Assembly (NCBI GenBank): GCA_913774795.1
Contig: CAJYIL010000727.1
Location: 1 to 6,424 of the forward strand
From: Pseudobdellovibrionaceae bacterium
GTDB lineage: Bacteria; Bdellovibrionota; Bdellovibrionia; Bdellovibrionales; JAMPXM01
Direction of reading: 5' to 3'
Length of the DNA stretch: 6,424 nucleotides
The position numbers were made by a program, and so were the translations under genes. Below the pieces are notes generated by a model, which did no database searches, was not told the origin of the DNA, and was given only the letters and a program-made list of their open reading frames with translations. Below are positions 1 to 5,104 of the stretch, one piece after another. How positions within the stretch are numbered: the stretch's first letter is position 1; the number at the start of each line of letters is the position of its first letter.

Positions 1-720
1 GGCGCGACGAACTTGAATACCGCCAGCGCCATTATAAAGCGAGATGCTTCGGGCGCGTTCGCATCGGGCGAAGCATCGGTCTCCTCAGCAAAGTATCGTA
101 ACTCAGCCGGCACCCAGTCGGTGGGAATAAGCGCTCCATCAGCACTTTCTTCAAGCTACTCACTAACTTTGCCAAACTCGCTCGGCTCCAATGGCCAGGT
201 GCTCACGACCGACGCAACCGGCAACTTGTCTTGGTCAACCCAACTCACGGGTGTTTCCAACATCGCCTCGATGGCCGATGGAAAGGTCTGGATTGGGGAC
301 TCGAGCGGGAAGGCGCAAGAGCGGACGCTCGCCGGTGACGTCACGGTCACAAACGCAGGCGCGACTCTCGTCGGCAAACTGCAGGGCACAACGTTGTCGT
401 CGACTGCGCCAACAGCGAATCAGGCGCTAAAATACGACGGTACAAAATGGTCGCCGACATCTCTCGCTATTTCTGACATTGCGAGTTTGCAGACTTCATT
501 AAACGCCAAGGTCGGATTCTCGGATCAGAAATCCTGTGGTCCTGATCAAGTTCAGATTTTCAACTCAGTCATGAACACTTACTCATGCGCCGCGATCTCG
601 ATCGTCGATTCGCAAATCGGCTTCGCAGCTCAAGCGCCGAATTTGGTGTTCGCGGGTCCCGCATCGGGTTCGACATCCGCAGCGCCAACATACCGCGCGC
701 TTGTCGCAAATGACATCCCG
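1..720 (+). repeat. Fibre stalk module, copy A (in-frame repeat, period 960 bp)
   Basis: Bases 1-720 align with 961-1680 without any gap, codon for codon. By hand count about 130 of 240 residues are identical (about 54%), so the duplication is old and retained rather than a recent slippage product. Conservation is highest in the last 40 codons (PNLVFAGPASGST shared) and weakest at residues 21-40. The copy may extend left of the window. Confidence 0.9.
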
Positions 721-2166
721 GCTCACGACTGGTCGAAAATCACGTCAGGAAAACCGACGACACTTGGTGGTTACGGCATCACTGACGCACTTTCGACCTC
801 GCTTGCGAGCGCGCGCATCGTCGTAGGTAACTCGAGTGGCGTCGCAGCTCCGGTTGCGATGAGTGGCGATGCAACGATCGATAATACCGGCGCACTCACA
901 GTGGCGAAGGTCGGCGGTTCGACAGCGGCTCAGGTTCGTTCGGCAGAACTTGCGGCAAACGCAGCAACGTCGGCGAACACGGTCAGCACGATCGTTGCTC
1001 GTGATTCTTCGGGCGCTTTCACTGCCGGCGCAGTCTCCGTCAACCAGAGTTTACTTAAGAGTTCAGGTGGAGCGAACACGGTCGCACTTCAAGCACCTTC
1101 AACTCTTTCATCATCATACTCTCTGACGATGCCATCTGCGGCGGGTTCAAGCGGGCAGATGCTCACAACTTCCGGCGGAGGTCAGTTGACTTGGACAACA
1201 CCGCTCAGCGCCGTTTCAAACTCTGCCTCACTTGCCTCAGCGAAACTCTGGGTCGGTGACGGGACGGGCAAAGCGCAAGAAGTCGCTCCATCAGGTGATG
1301 TCACGATGACAAACACGGGTGCTATGACGGTCTCAAAGGTCCAAGGAACGTCGGTATCGGCGACAGCGCCGACGGCGGGGCAAGTGCTAAAGTCCGTAAG
1401 CTCAGTCTGGACGCCGTCGTCTCTAGCGGTCTCGGATATCGCGAACTTGTCGACGCTTCTTGGTGATAAAGTCGCGTACAGCGCGCATCAAGTTTGCCCG
1501 ACGAATCAAGTCGAAGTCTTCAACTCAGTTTCGAATACATTCACTTGTACGAACATCGCACTTCCAGAAGCGCAAGTCGCGTTTACCGCTCGGATGCCGA
1601 ATCTCGTCTTTGCAGGTCCTGCTTCCGGCTCGACCGCGGTTGCACCTTCGTATCGCTCACTCGTTGCGGCGGATTTGCCATCAACGGTTGTGCAAAACGG
1701 CGGGAACGCGGTTACAGCAGCGATGTCGATCGGGTCGACGACTGCGCAGAATCTGACGCTCCAGACAAATAGCGCAACACGAATGACCTTCCTCTCGGGA
1801 GGAAACGTGGGGATCGGCACGACTGCGCCGGTTTCAGCCTTAAACGTAGCGGGTGCGATCGTCAGCGATCCCAAAGCGATTGCAACTGGCGCAACTGTCG
1901 ACTTCGCGACAACAAACACGGCAGTGCTCGCATCGGTTGGCGGTTCGGCGATTACGCTGAACAACATGGTGAACGGCGGCAACTATACGGTGGTCGTTAA
2001 GGACACGACGGCTCGCACATACACCTTTGCGAACTGCGCAACATCCAAATTCCGCCCAGCCAATGTCGCCACCTCGCCCGGGACTTGGTCTGTTTATTCA
2101 GTGTTAGCACTTTACAACGGATCGACGTTCGACTGCGTGATCTCGTGGGGAACAGGATATCAATGA
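1..2166 (+). CDS. Modular tail-fibre-like surface adhesin, 3' part (MAT-like fibre protein)
   Basis: The frame is open from base 1, so the gene begins upstream and the TTG at 13 is not a credible start; 721 residues are visible. The sequence is Ser/Thr/Ala/Gly-rich and low in charge, as in extended beta fibres. Residues 1-240 and 321-560 are two copies of one module. Each carries an SYSLT-P-(x)-GQ-LTT--G-L-W motif, a GD-T-TN-GA motif and a Cys-X16-Cys pair (C179/C196, C499/C516). Between them, residues 245-263 match the phage tail-fibre signature around PTTLGGYGITDA. Residues 600-620 (GNVGIGTTAP...) form the usual junction before a C-terminal domain. Here that domain (621-721) is a short beta-rich tip with C679 and C712, with no recognisable peptidase S74/endosialidase chaperone. 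This style matches trimeric mosaic adhesive fibres known from Bdellovibrio, and prey or surface binding is inferred from that. There are no phage structural neighbours. The stop overlaps the next gene's start. Confidence 0.85.
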   Translation, partial: GATNLNTASAIIKRDASGAFASGEASVSSAKYRNSAGTQSVGISAPSALSSSYSLTLPNSLGSNGQVLTTDATGNLSWSTQLTGVSNIASMADGKVWIGDSSGKAQERTLAGDVTVTNAGATLVGKLQGTTLSSTAPTANQALKYDGTKWSPTSLAISDIASLQTSLNAKVGFSDQKSCGPDQVQIFNSVMNTYSCAAISIVDSQIGFAAQAPNLVFAGPASGSTSAAPTYRALVANDIPAHDWSKITSGKPTTLGGYGITDALSTSLASARIVVGNSSGVAAPVAMSGDATIDNTGALTVAKVGGSTAAQVRSAELAANAATSANTVSTIVARDSSGAFTAGAVSVNQSLLKSSGGANTVALQAPSTLSSSYSLTMPSAAGSSGQMLTTSGGGQLTWTTPLSAVSNSASLASAKLWVGDGTGKAQEVAPSGDVTMTNTGAMTVSKVQGTSVSATAPTAGQVLKSVSSVWTPSSLAVSDIANLSTLLGDKVAYSAHQVCPTNQVEVFNSVSNTFTCTNIALPEAQVAFTARMPNLVFAGPASGSTAVAPSYRSLVAADLPSTVVQNGGNAVTAAMSIGSTTAQNLTLQTNSATRMTFLSGGNVGIGTTAPVSALNVAGAIVSDPKAIATGATVDFATTNTAVLASVGGSAITLNNMVNGGNYTVVVKDTTARTYTFANCATSKFRPANVATSPGTWSVYSVLALYNGSTFDCVISWGTGYQ
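283..387 (+). repeat. 35-residue VGD/GD-T-TN-GA minirepeat, copy 1
   Basis: A 105-bp in-frame motif starting KVWIGDSSGKAQ and ending GKLQG. It lies within module A and shares its G-(D/N)-x(2)-G-x-A, GD-(V/A)-T and GA-x-x-V-x-K positions with copies at 814-918 and 1243-1347. This pattern is common in phage-like fibre stalks. Confidence 0.75.
814..918 (+). repeat. 35-residue VGD/GD-T-TN-GA minirepeat, copy 2
   Basis: The copy in the linker between the two large modules, starting RIVVGNSSGVA and ending AKVGG. It is 531 bp after copy 1, so it breaks the 960-bp register. This shows that the fibre is also built from a smaller unit than the 240-residue module. Confidence 0.7.
961..1680 (+). repeat. 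Fibre stalk module, copy B (in-frame repeat, period 960 bp)
   Basis: Second copy of the module at 1-720, separated from it by an 80-codon linker (721-960) that has the tail-fibre PTTLGGYGITDA signature. No further copy of the linker follows copy B. Instead the sequence passes into the GNVGIGTTAP junction and tip, so the stalk appears to end here. Confidence 0.9.
1243..1347 (+). repeat. 35-residue VGD/GD-T-TN-GA minirepeat, copy 3
   Basis: The copy in module B, exactly 960 bp after copy 1, starting KLWVGDGTGKAQ and ending SKVQG. It is closer to copy 1 than to copy 2, as expected if the whole module was duplicated. Confidence 0.75.
2154..2157 (+). promoter_or_regulatory. Ribosome-binding site for the LamG gene
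   Basis: AGGA lies 5 nt before ATG 2163 and 8 nt before ATG 2166, inside the last codons of the fibre gene. It supports a start at the ATGA overlap rather than any upstream in-frame codon. Confidence 0.55.
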
Positions 2167-3692
2167 TGACTCGCTCAAAAATGTTTACGAAGTTTAGAAC
2201 ACTCGGCGCTGTGGGCTTTTTAGCGACACTGCTCCTGCCAATCGCAACACGCGCATTCGACGCAGGACAATTCCGGGGTACGACGTCGTCTCAATCGTGC
2301 CAAGAGCTTAACAGTTCTTGGACACCCAACTGGTCCTACGTTCTCGGCTACTGGCCTATGAACTGTGCGATCGGAACGACGTACAACGGGGCATCCACTA
2401 CGTACGTGGATCTCTCGCCGAATCCGCGGCCGATGATCAGTCAGACGGCTCTCACTTGTTCAGCCGGGGTGAATGAACAAGCACTGACTTTCGCAGGCTC
2501 CGGACAATACGCGAAGGTTGCTTACGATGCCGGCCTTCAGCCGACGAGCGTTTCAAACGCAGCCTGGATGAAGTTCTCAAGCTTTAGCGTGTCGGGTGAA
2601 TCAATGATCATCAGTACGTTTGAGTCGGGCGGATACGGTATCGAGCTATCTGAAAACGGGAGTAATCTAACCTTCTCTGTCAACGTCGCAGGAACCTACT
2701 ACTACGCAAAGTACCCAACGTCGAACTTAAGTCTCAATACGTGGTATCACGTGGTCGGGACTTTCGATAATGCGAACTTGAAACTATACGTAAACTCAGC
2801 GCTCGTTGCGATCACTGCCGCATCTGGATCAATTCGCTATACGAACAATACTCCAGTGTGCATTGGACAAGATGCGAGTGCGACCTCGTGCGACACCTCA
2901 AGACCGAGTTTTCCGGGATCACTCGATGACGTGACGATCTGGGGCACGGCACTCAGCTGGGTCGACGTCCAAAAGCTCTACTATCGATCGAACTGCGATC
3001 AGCTCCAGATTCCGCAGCGAGCAAATGCGGTCGGGCTTTGGCACTTGAATGACGCGGCTCCCGGAGTTGCCGCCACCTCATTCAACGACTCGATCGGAAG
3101 CAATCACCTTTCTGCAGGCGGAACGTTCTACGGTGCTCCAGGGAAATTCGGTTTCAACCCGGTGACGACGAGCAACACAACCTACCTCTACAAAGACGGC
3201 CTGTCTGGCATGCCGTCCAGCGGTAATAAAACGATCGCGATGTGGTTCAAGTTTACTTCGAGCACCTTCTGTCAAACCGCTCTCTGTAATTTCGGAGGTT
3301 ATGGAAACCCGAACGTCAACGGTCAGAATTTCCAGGTGGGCACGGGCTCTTCGGGAAAGTTCGTCGTGTGGGGTTGGGGTGGGTCCACGTGGGATTGGGA
3401 CACGGCTGTTGGCACAGCGGCTTACATGGATGGAAACTGGCACCATATCGCGGTGACATATGCAACCGGCTCTCCGAACACAACGAAGCTTTACCTCGAC
3501 GGCGTCGAAAAAGCGACAACCGGCTCCTACACCTATTCGCCAAACCCACAGTACATCGTCTTAGGGAATGAGGTTGATAAGTCCGGGCAGTGGTTCGGCG
3601 GATCGCTCGCTGAGTTCGCCATCTGGTCGGTCACGTTGAGTGCCGCAGATGTTCTCGAGCTTGCACAAAAGACTTTCCCAATTCGGTATTGA
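2163..3692 (+). CDS. Secreted protein with two LamG-like (concanavalin-type) domains
   Basis: A 509-residue protein starting at ATG 2163, which overlaps the fibre stop as ATGA; ATG 2166 or 2181 are alternatives. The frame is open upstream to 2085, but that stretch is inside the fibre gene and has no signal peptide logic. Residues 1-31 form a Sec signal peptide: basic start, hydrophobic GAVGFLATLLLPIA, likely cleavage after TRA. LamG-like domain 1 spans about 58-275, with NTWYHVVGTFDNANLKLYVN and PGSLDDVTIW. Domain 2 spans about 288-500, with DGNWHHIAVTY, TKLYLDGV and GGSLAEFAIW. These are hallmarks of the Laminin_G_3 jelly roll, a fold that often binds glycans or proteins; the ligand here is unknown. 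The mature part has eight cysteines, an even number compatible with disulfides outside the cytoplasm. No membrane anchor or catalytic motif is visible. Coupling to the fibre gene suggests a fibre-associated or co-secreted adhesin. Confidence 0.88.
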   Translation: MMTRSKMFTKFRTLGAVGFLATLLLPIATRAFDAGQFRGTTSSQSCQELNSSWTPNWSYVLGYWPMNCAIGTTYNGASTTYVDLSPNPRPMISQTALTCSAGVNEQALTFAGSGQYAKVAYDAGLQPTSVSNAAWMKFSSFSVSGESMIISTFESGGYGIELSENGSNLTFSVNVAGTYYYAKYPTSNLSLNTWYHVVGTFDNANLKLYVNSALVAITAASGSIRYTNNTPVCIGQDASATSCDTSRPSFPGSLDDVTIWGTALSWVDVQKLYYRSNCDQLQIPQRANAVGLWHLNDAAPGVAATSFNDSIGSNHLSAGGTFYGAPGKFGFNPVTTSNTTYLYKDGLSGMPSSGNKTIAMWFKFTSSTFCQTALCNFGGYGNPNVNGQNFQVGTGSSGKFVVWGWGGSTWDWDTAVGTAAYMDGNWHHIAVTYATGSPNTTKLYLDGVEKATTGSYTYSPNPQYIVLGNEVDKSGQWFGGSLAEFAIWSVTLSAADVLELAQKTFPIRY

Positions 3693-3694
3693 GG
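3690..3694 (+). promoter_or_regulatory. Shine-Dalgarno overlapping the LamG stop codon
   Basis: TGAGG, which includes the LamG stop TGA, ends only 1 nt before ATG 3696. That spacing is short for that ATG, so the real start could be the in-frame GTG at 3726, although no SD precedes it. Reinitiation by ribosomes finishing the LamG gene is plausible. Confidence 0.4.
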
Positions 3695-3695
3695 T

Positions 3696-3989
3696 ATGCG
3701 CAGTCGCTGCATCAACAGTATTCGCGTGAAGATACTCTCAATTCCCGCGCTTCTCTGGCTCTCGAGTTGCGGCCTGCAGCTCGAGAGAGACCCTCTTCCA
3801 ATTTCACCTCCACCACCAGTTGCGCCGACCGTCGTCGGGCCAGCGAATTTCCAACCCGCATCCGGAGTGATGCGCGCTCATGCAACGAACGTTTGCGTAG
3901 AAGCTTCAGTTTCACCCGCCGCGCAAAACCTGTCTTCACCACAGGTCAGCGCTATTGTCCAGATTGGTCGAACCCAGGTCCGTCGATAA
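3696..3989 (+). CDS. Small putative lipoprotein downstream of the LamG gene
   Basis: A 97-residue product beginning 3 nt after the LamG stop. The basic start (R2, R4, R10, K12), the hydrophobic ILSIPALLWL and the lipobox LSSC with C25 predict lipidation by signal peptidase II. A proline-rich spacer follows (residues 34-52, including SPPPPVAP), then about 45 residues with no recognisable domain. An alternative start, GTG 3726, would leave a compact 14-residue signal segment before the lipid cysteine. A second + frame (3689-4033) is open across the same DNA, but it has no signal peptide or domain; the lipobox decides in favour of this frame. Function is not recognised. Its position suggests an accessory for anchoring or exporting the fibre or LamG protein. 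Confidence 0.65.
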   Translation: MRSRCINSIRVKILSIPALLWLSSCGLQLERDPLPISPPPPVAPTVVGPANFQPASGVMRAHATNVCVEASVSPAAQNLSSPQVSAIVQIGRTQVRR

Positions 3990-3990
3990 C

Positions 3991-4005
3991 CGCGGTTAGC
4001 CCGCG
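3991..4005 (+). terminator. Weak GC hairpin after the lipoprotein gene
   Basis: CGCGG and CCGCG form a 5-bp all-GC stem around the loop TTAGC, starting 2 nt after the stop codon. No U tract follows, so it is not a normal intrinsic terminator. It could be a weak or Rho-assisted stop, or a 3' end stabiliser. The overlapping 12-bp palindrome TAACCGCGGTTA (3987-3998) includes the stop codon. Confidence 0.25.
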
Positions 4006-4010
4006 AATCG

Positions 4011-4040
4011 ATCCAATCCTCAAGACATCTTGAATCCAAT
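4011..4040 (+). promoter_or_regulatory. Candidate operator: dyad flanked by direct repeats
   Basis: TCAAGA-CA-TCTTGA (4020-4033) is a perfect 6-bp inverted repeat with a 2-bp spacer. Identical ATCCAAT copies lie at 4011-4017 and 4034-4040, 23 bp start to start. It lies about 70 bp before ATG 4110 and covers a TTGAAT that could be a -35 element. A dimeric regulator site is inferred, with no named factor. Confidence 0.35.
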
Positions 4041-4100
4041 ATGCATTAAGCAAACTACTTCTTCGCTCGAAAAGATGGGTGTCAATCAACACTGCTTTTT

Positions 4101-4104
4101 GAGG
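4101..4104 (+). promoter_or_regulatory. Ribosome-binding site of the coiled-coil lipoprotein gene
   Basis: GAGG preceded by a T run, 5 nt before ATG 4110. It is a clear SD and fixes the start of the first gene in the right-hand operon. Confidence 0.6.
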
Positions 4105-4109
4105 TTACG

Positions 4110-4523
4110 ATGCGAGTTCTCACAACCACTCTCTTATTTATCTTAGTCGCTTACTGCGCGGCGCTCTTGAGCGGATGCGATCGCTCGGCCCTGCCAGCGG
4201 CGGGTCTTAGCGCTCTGACACGGCCCCTTCCGGTGAACCCGGTCAACTTGGACGTTGAGCGTGACTCCAATCTCGCGGTCGCTCTTAACGATCTCTCAGT
4301 GCGAATGAACGAGTCATACGATCTTCTCGATCAGCGTAACCGTTCGCTTACGCAAGACCTGAACGAACTTAAAGAGGCCAATTCGAAGCTCACTGAGAAG
4401 TTTGAAAAACTGAACGCCGCTTTCGCGAAGACATCGGTCTCACGCCGGGTCGCCTCGGTGAAATCAAGTTCGAAAGCGGTTGTGAAAGTGAAAGCGGGGA
4501 AGCTGTGCCGAAAACAATGCTGA
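4110..4523 (+). CDS. Leucine-zipper lipoprotein with basic, double-cysteine tail
   Basis: A 137-residue product. Residues 1-22 form a lipoprotein signal peptide with lipobox LSGC, giving lipidated C23; Asp at +2 would retain the protein in the inner membrane under the E. coli Lol rule, which may not apply here. Residues 25-50 are a Pro/Leu-rich spacer. Residues 55-105 form a long coiled coil with L59, M66, L73, L80, L87, L94 and L101 exactly seven apart, so it is probably an oligomer. The tail (109-137) is strongly basic and ends LCRKQC, with C133 and C137 four apart. The design recalls Lpp-like envelope spacers, but there is no sequence match I recognise. First gene of a tightly overlapping cluster; its 3' end overlaps the next gene by 19 or 7 nt. 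Confidence 0.8.
   Translation: MRVLTTTLLFILVAYCAALLSGCDRSALPAAGLSALTRPLPVNPVNLDVERDSNLAVALNDLSVRMNESYDLLDQRNRSLTQDLNELKEANSKLTEKFEKLNAAFAKTSVSRRVASVKSSSKAVVKVKAGKLCRKQC
4496..4500 (+). promoter_or_regulatory. Ribosome-binding site for the RedB-like gene
   Basis: GGGGA ends 4 nt before GTG 4505 but 16 nt before the in-frame ATG 4517. Spacing favours GTG as the start, giving the longer overlap with the preceding gene. Confidence 0.45.
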
Positions 4524-5104
4524 TTCCCATCGCGATCGAGGCGCACCGCAGCCGCAAATCGACTCTTCACCGTTGGCTGGTTTTGAGTCTAACATTTTTC
4601 GTAGTCGGCCTGGTCGTTGGGCTTTCGGACCTGCCGACGGTGAAGGCGAACGTCGAGGCGAACGCTCAGCCGACGCGAGTCTGGCCCACTTTAAGCCGCT
4701 ACAGTTTCGGGACTCGGTTGCCAACTCTTGTCGTCTTTCTTGATCCGGCTTGCGAGCCATCCGACGACTCAATCAATTCTCTCGTTGATCTTCAGCATCA
4801 ACACGATGACGGCGTAGATGTCCTGGTTTTTCTAACGCCATCAAAGCCGGGGCGAAGTCAATGGACTCAAACGATGACATCGATTGCCGCTCTCGATCGG
4901 ATTCAATTCGCGCTCGACGAATCTGCTGAGGAAGCAAACTTGTTCGGAGCCGTGCGGTCGGGACAATCCTTTCTTTATGATTCGCATGGGCAGCTTCTTC
5001 GTACGGGAATGCTACAGCGCCATAAAGGTGTCATCGATCTCGTTCCAAAGTCAGCTCAATCGAGACATTGTCCACTCTTCGAAAATCCATCAGGTGAGTC
5101 GTGA
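4505..5104 (+). CDS. Membrane-anchored thioredoxin-fold protein, RedB-like
   Basis: A 199-residue product from GTG 4505 (195 from ATG 4517). Residues 24-41 form one transmembrane segment preceded by basic residues (R15, R17, K18, R23), so the bulk should lie in the periplasm. Residues 72-180 fit a thioredoxin fold: strand LPTLVVFLDP, helix with C83 and S86, strand VDVLVFLTP, a W120 region, then AEEANLFGA, SG-S-LYD--G-L and a C-terminal CPLF. This order recalls proteins labelled RedB in myxobacteria and planctomycetes, whose motif is usually CPC-(S/T)-x-AS as I remember it. Here it reads C-E-P-S, so the second cysteine is missing and dithiol oxidoreductase activity is doubtful. C189 is the only other cysteine. 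RedB's role is not established to my knowledge. It overlaps both neighbours, including GTGA with the next gene. Confidence 0.6.
   Translation: MPKTMLIPIAIEAHRSRKSTLHRWLVLSLTFFVVGLVVGLSDLPTVKANVEANAQPTRVWPTLSRYSFGTRLPTLVVFLDPACEPSDDSINSLVDLQHQHDDGVDVLVFLTPSKPGRSQWTQTMTSIAALDRIQFALDESAEEANLFGAVRSGQSFLYDSHGQLLRTGMLQRHKGVIDLVPKSAQSRHCPLFENPSGES
5092..5098 (+). promoter_or_regulatory. Ribosome-binding site for the FecR/barrel gene
   Basis: AGGTGAG near the end of the RedB-like gene, with AGG 6 nt before GTG 5101. Together with the signal peptide that starts there, it supports GTG as the start and a GTGA overlap. Confidence 0.6.

Larger units (their letters stand above)
3990..4109 (+). other. Intergenic region between the two gene blocks
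   Basis: A 120-bp stretch without a gene. It holds a small GC hairpin near its left end, a perfect dyad flanked by ATCCAAT repeats, and a ribosome-binding site at its right end. TTGAAT at 4030-4035 resembles a -35 box and overlaps the dyad, but no good -10 sits 16-18 bp downstream. A promoter for the right-hand operon is expected here but cannot be pinned down. Confidence 0.6.

Noticed and set aside
13..15. TTG as start of the fibre gene
   Set aside because: The frame is open to base 1, the preceding residues match module B at the same positions, and no signal peptide or SD is present.
1506..1982. 158-codon open frame on the minus strand
   Set aside because: It lies entirely inside the fibre gene, has no SD or domain, and arises from the high use of TCG, GCG and ACG codons on the other strand.
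1..2166. Prophage tail-fibre gene
   Set aside because: The motifs are phage-like, but the neighbours are LamG, lipoprotein and envelope genes, with no tail, lysis, integrase or assembly genes. A cellular fibre is the better reading from this window.
3078..3446. 122-codon minus-strand frame in the LamG gene
   Set aside because: Covers clear LamG motifs on the + strand; the product has no plausible start context or family signature.
3712..3942. Minus-strand open frame opposite the small lipoprotein gene
   Set aside because: Arg-rich shadow product without SD or recognisable features; several frames are open here by chance.
3991..4005. Strong intrinsic terminator
   Set aside because: The stem is only 5 bp and no U tract follows, so it is kept only as a low-confidence hairpin.
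3689..4033. 114-codon + frame over the small lipoprotein gene
   Set aside because: No signal peptide, lipobox or domain; composition is Arg/Ser-rich as in shifted frames. The frame with the lipobox is preferred.
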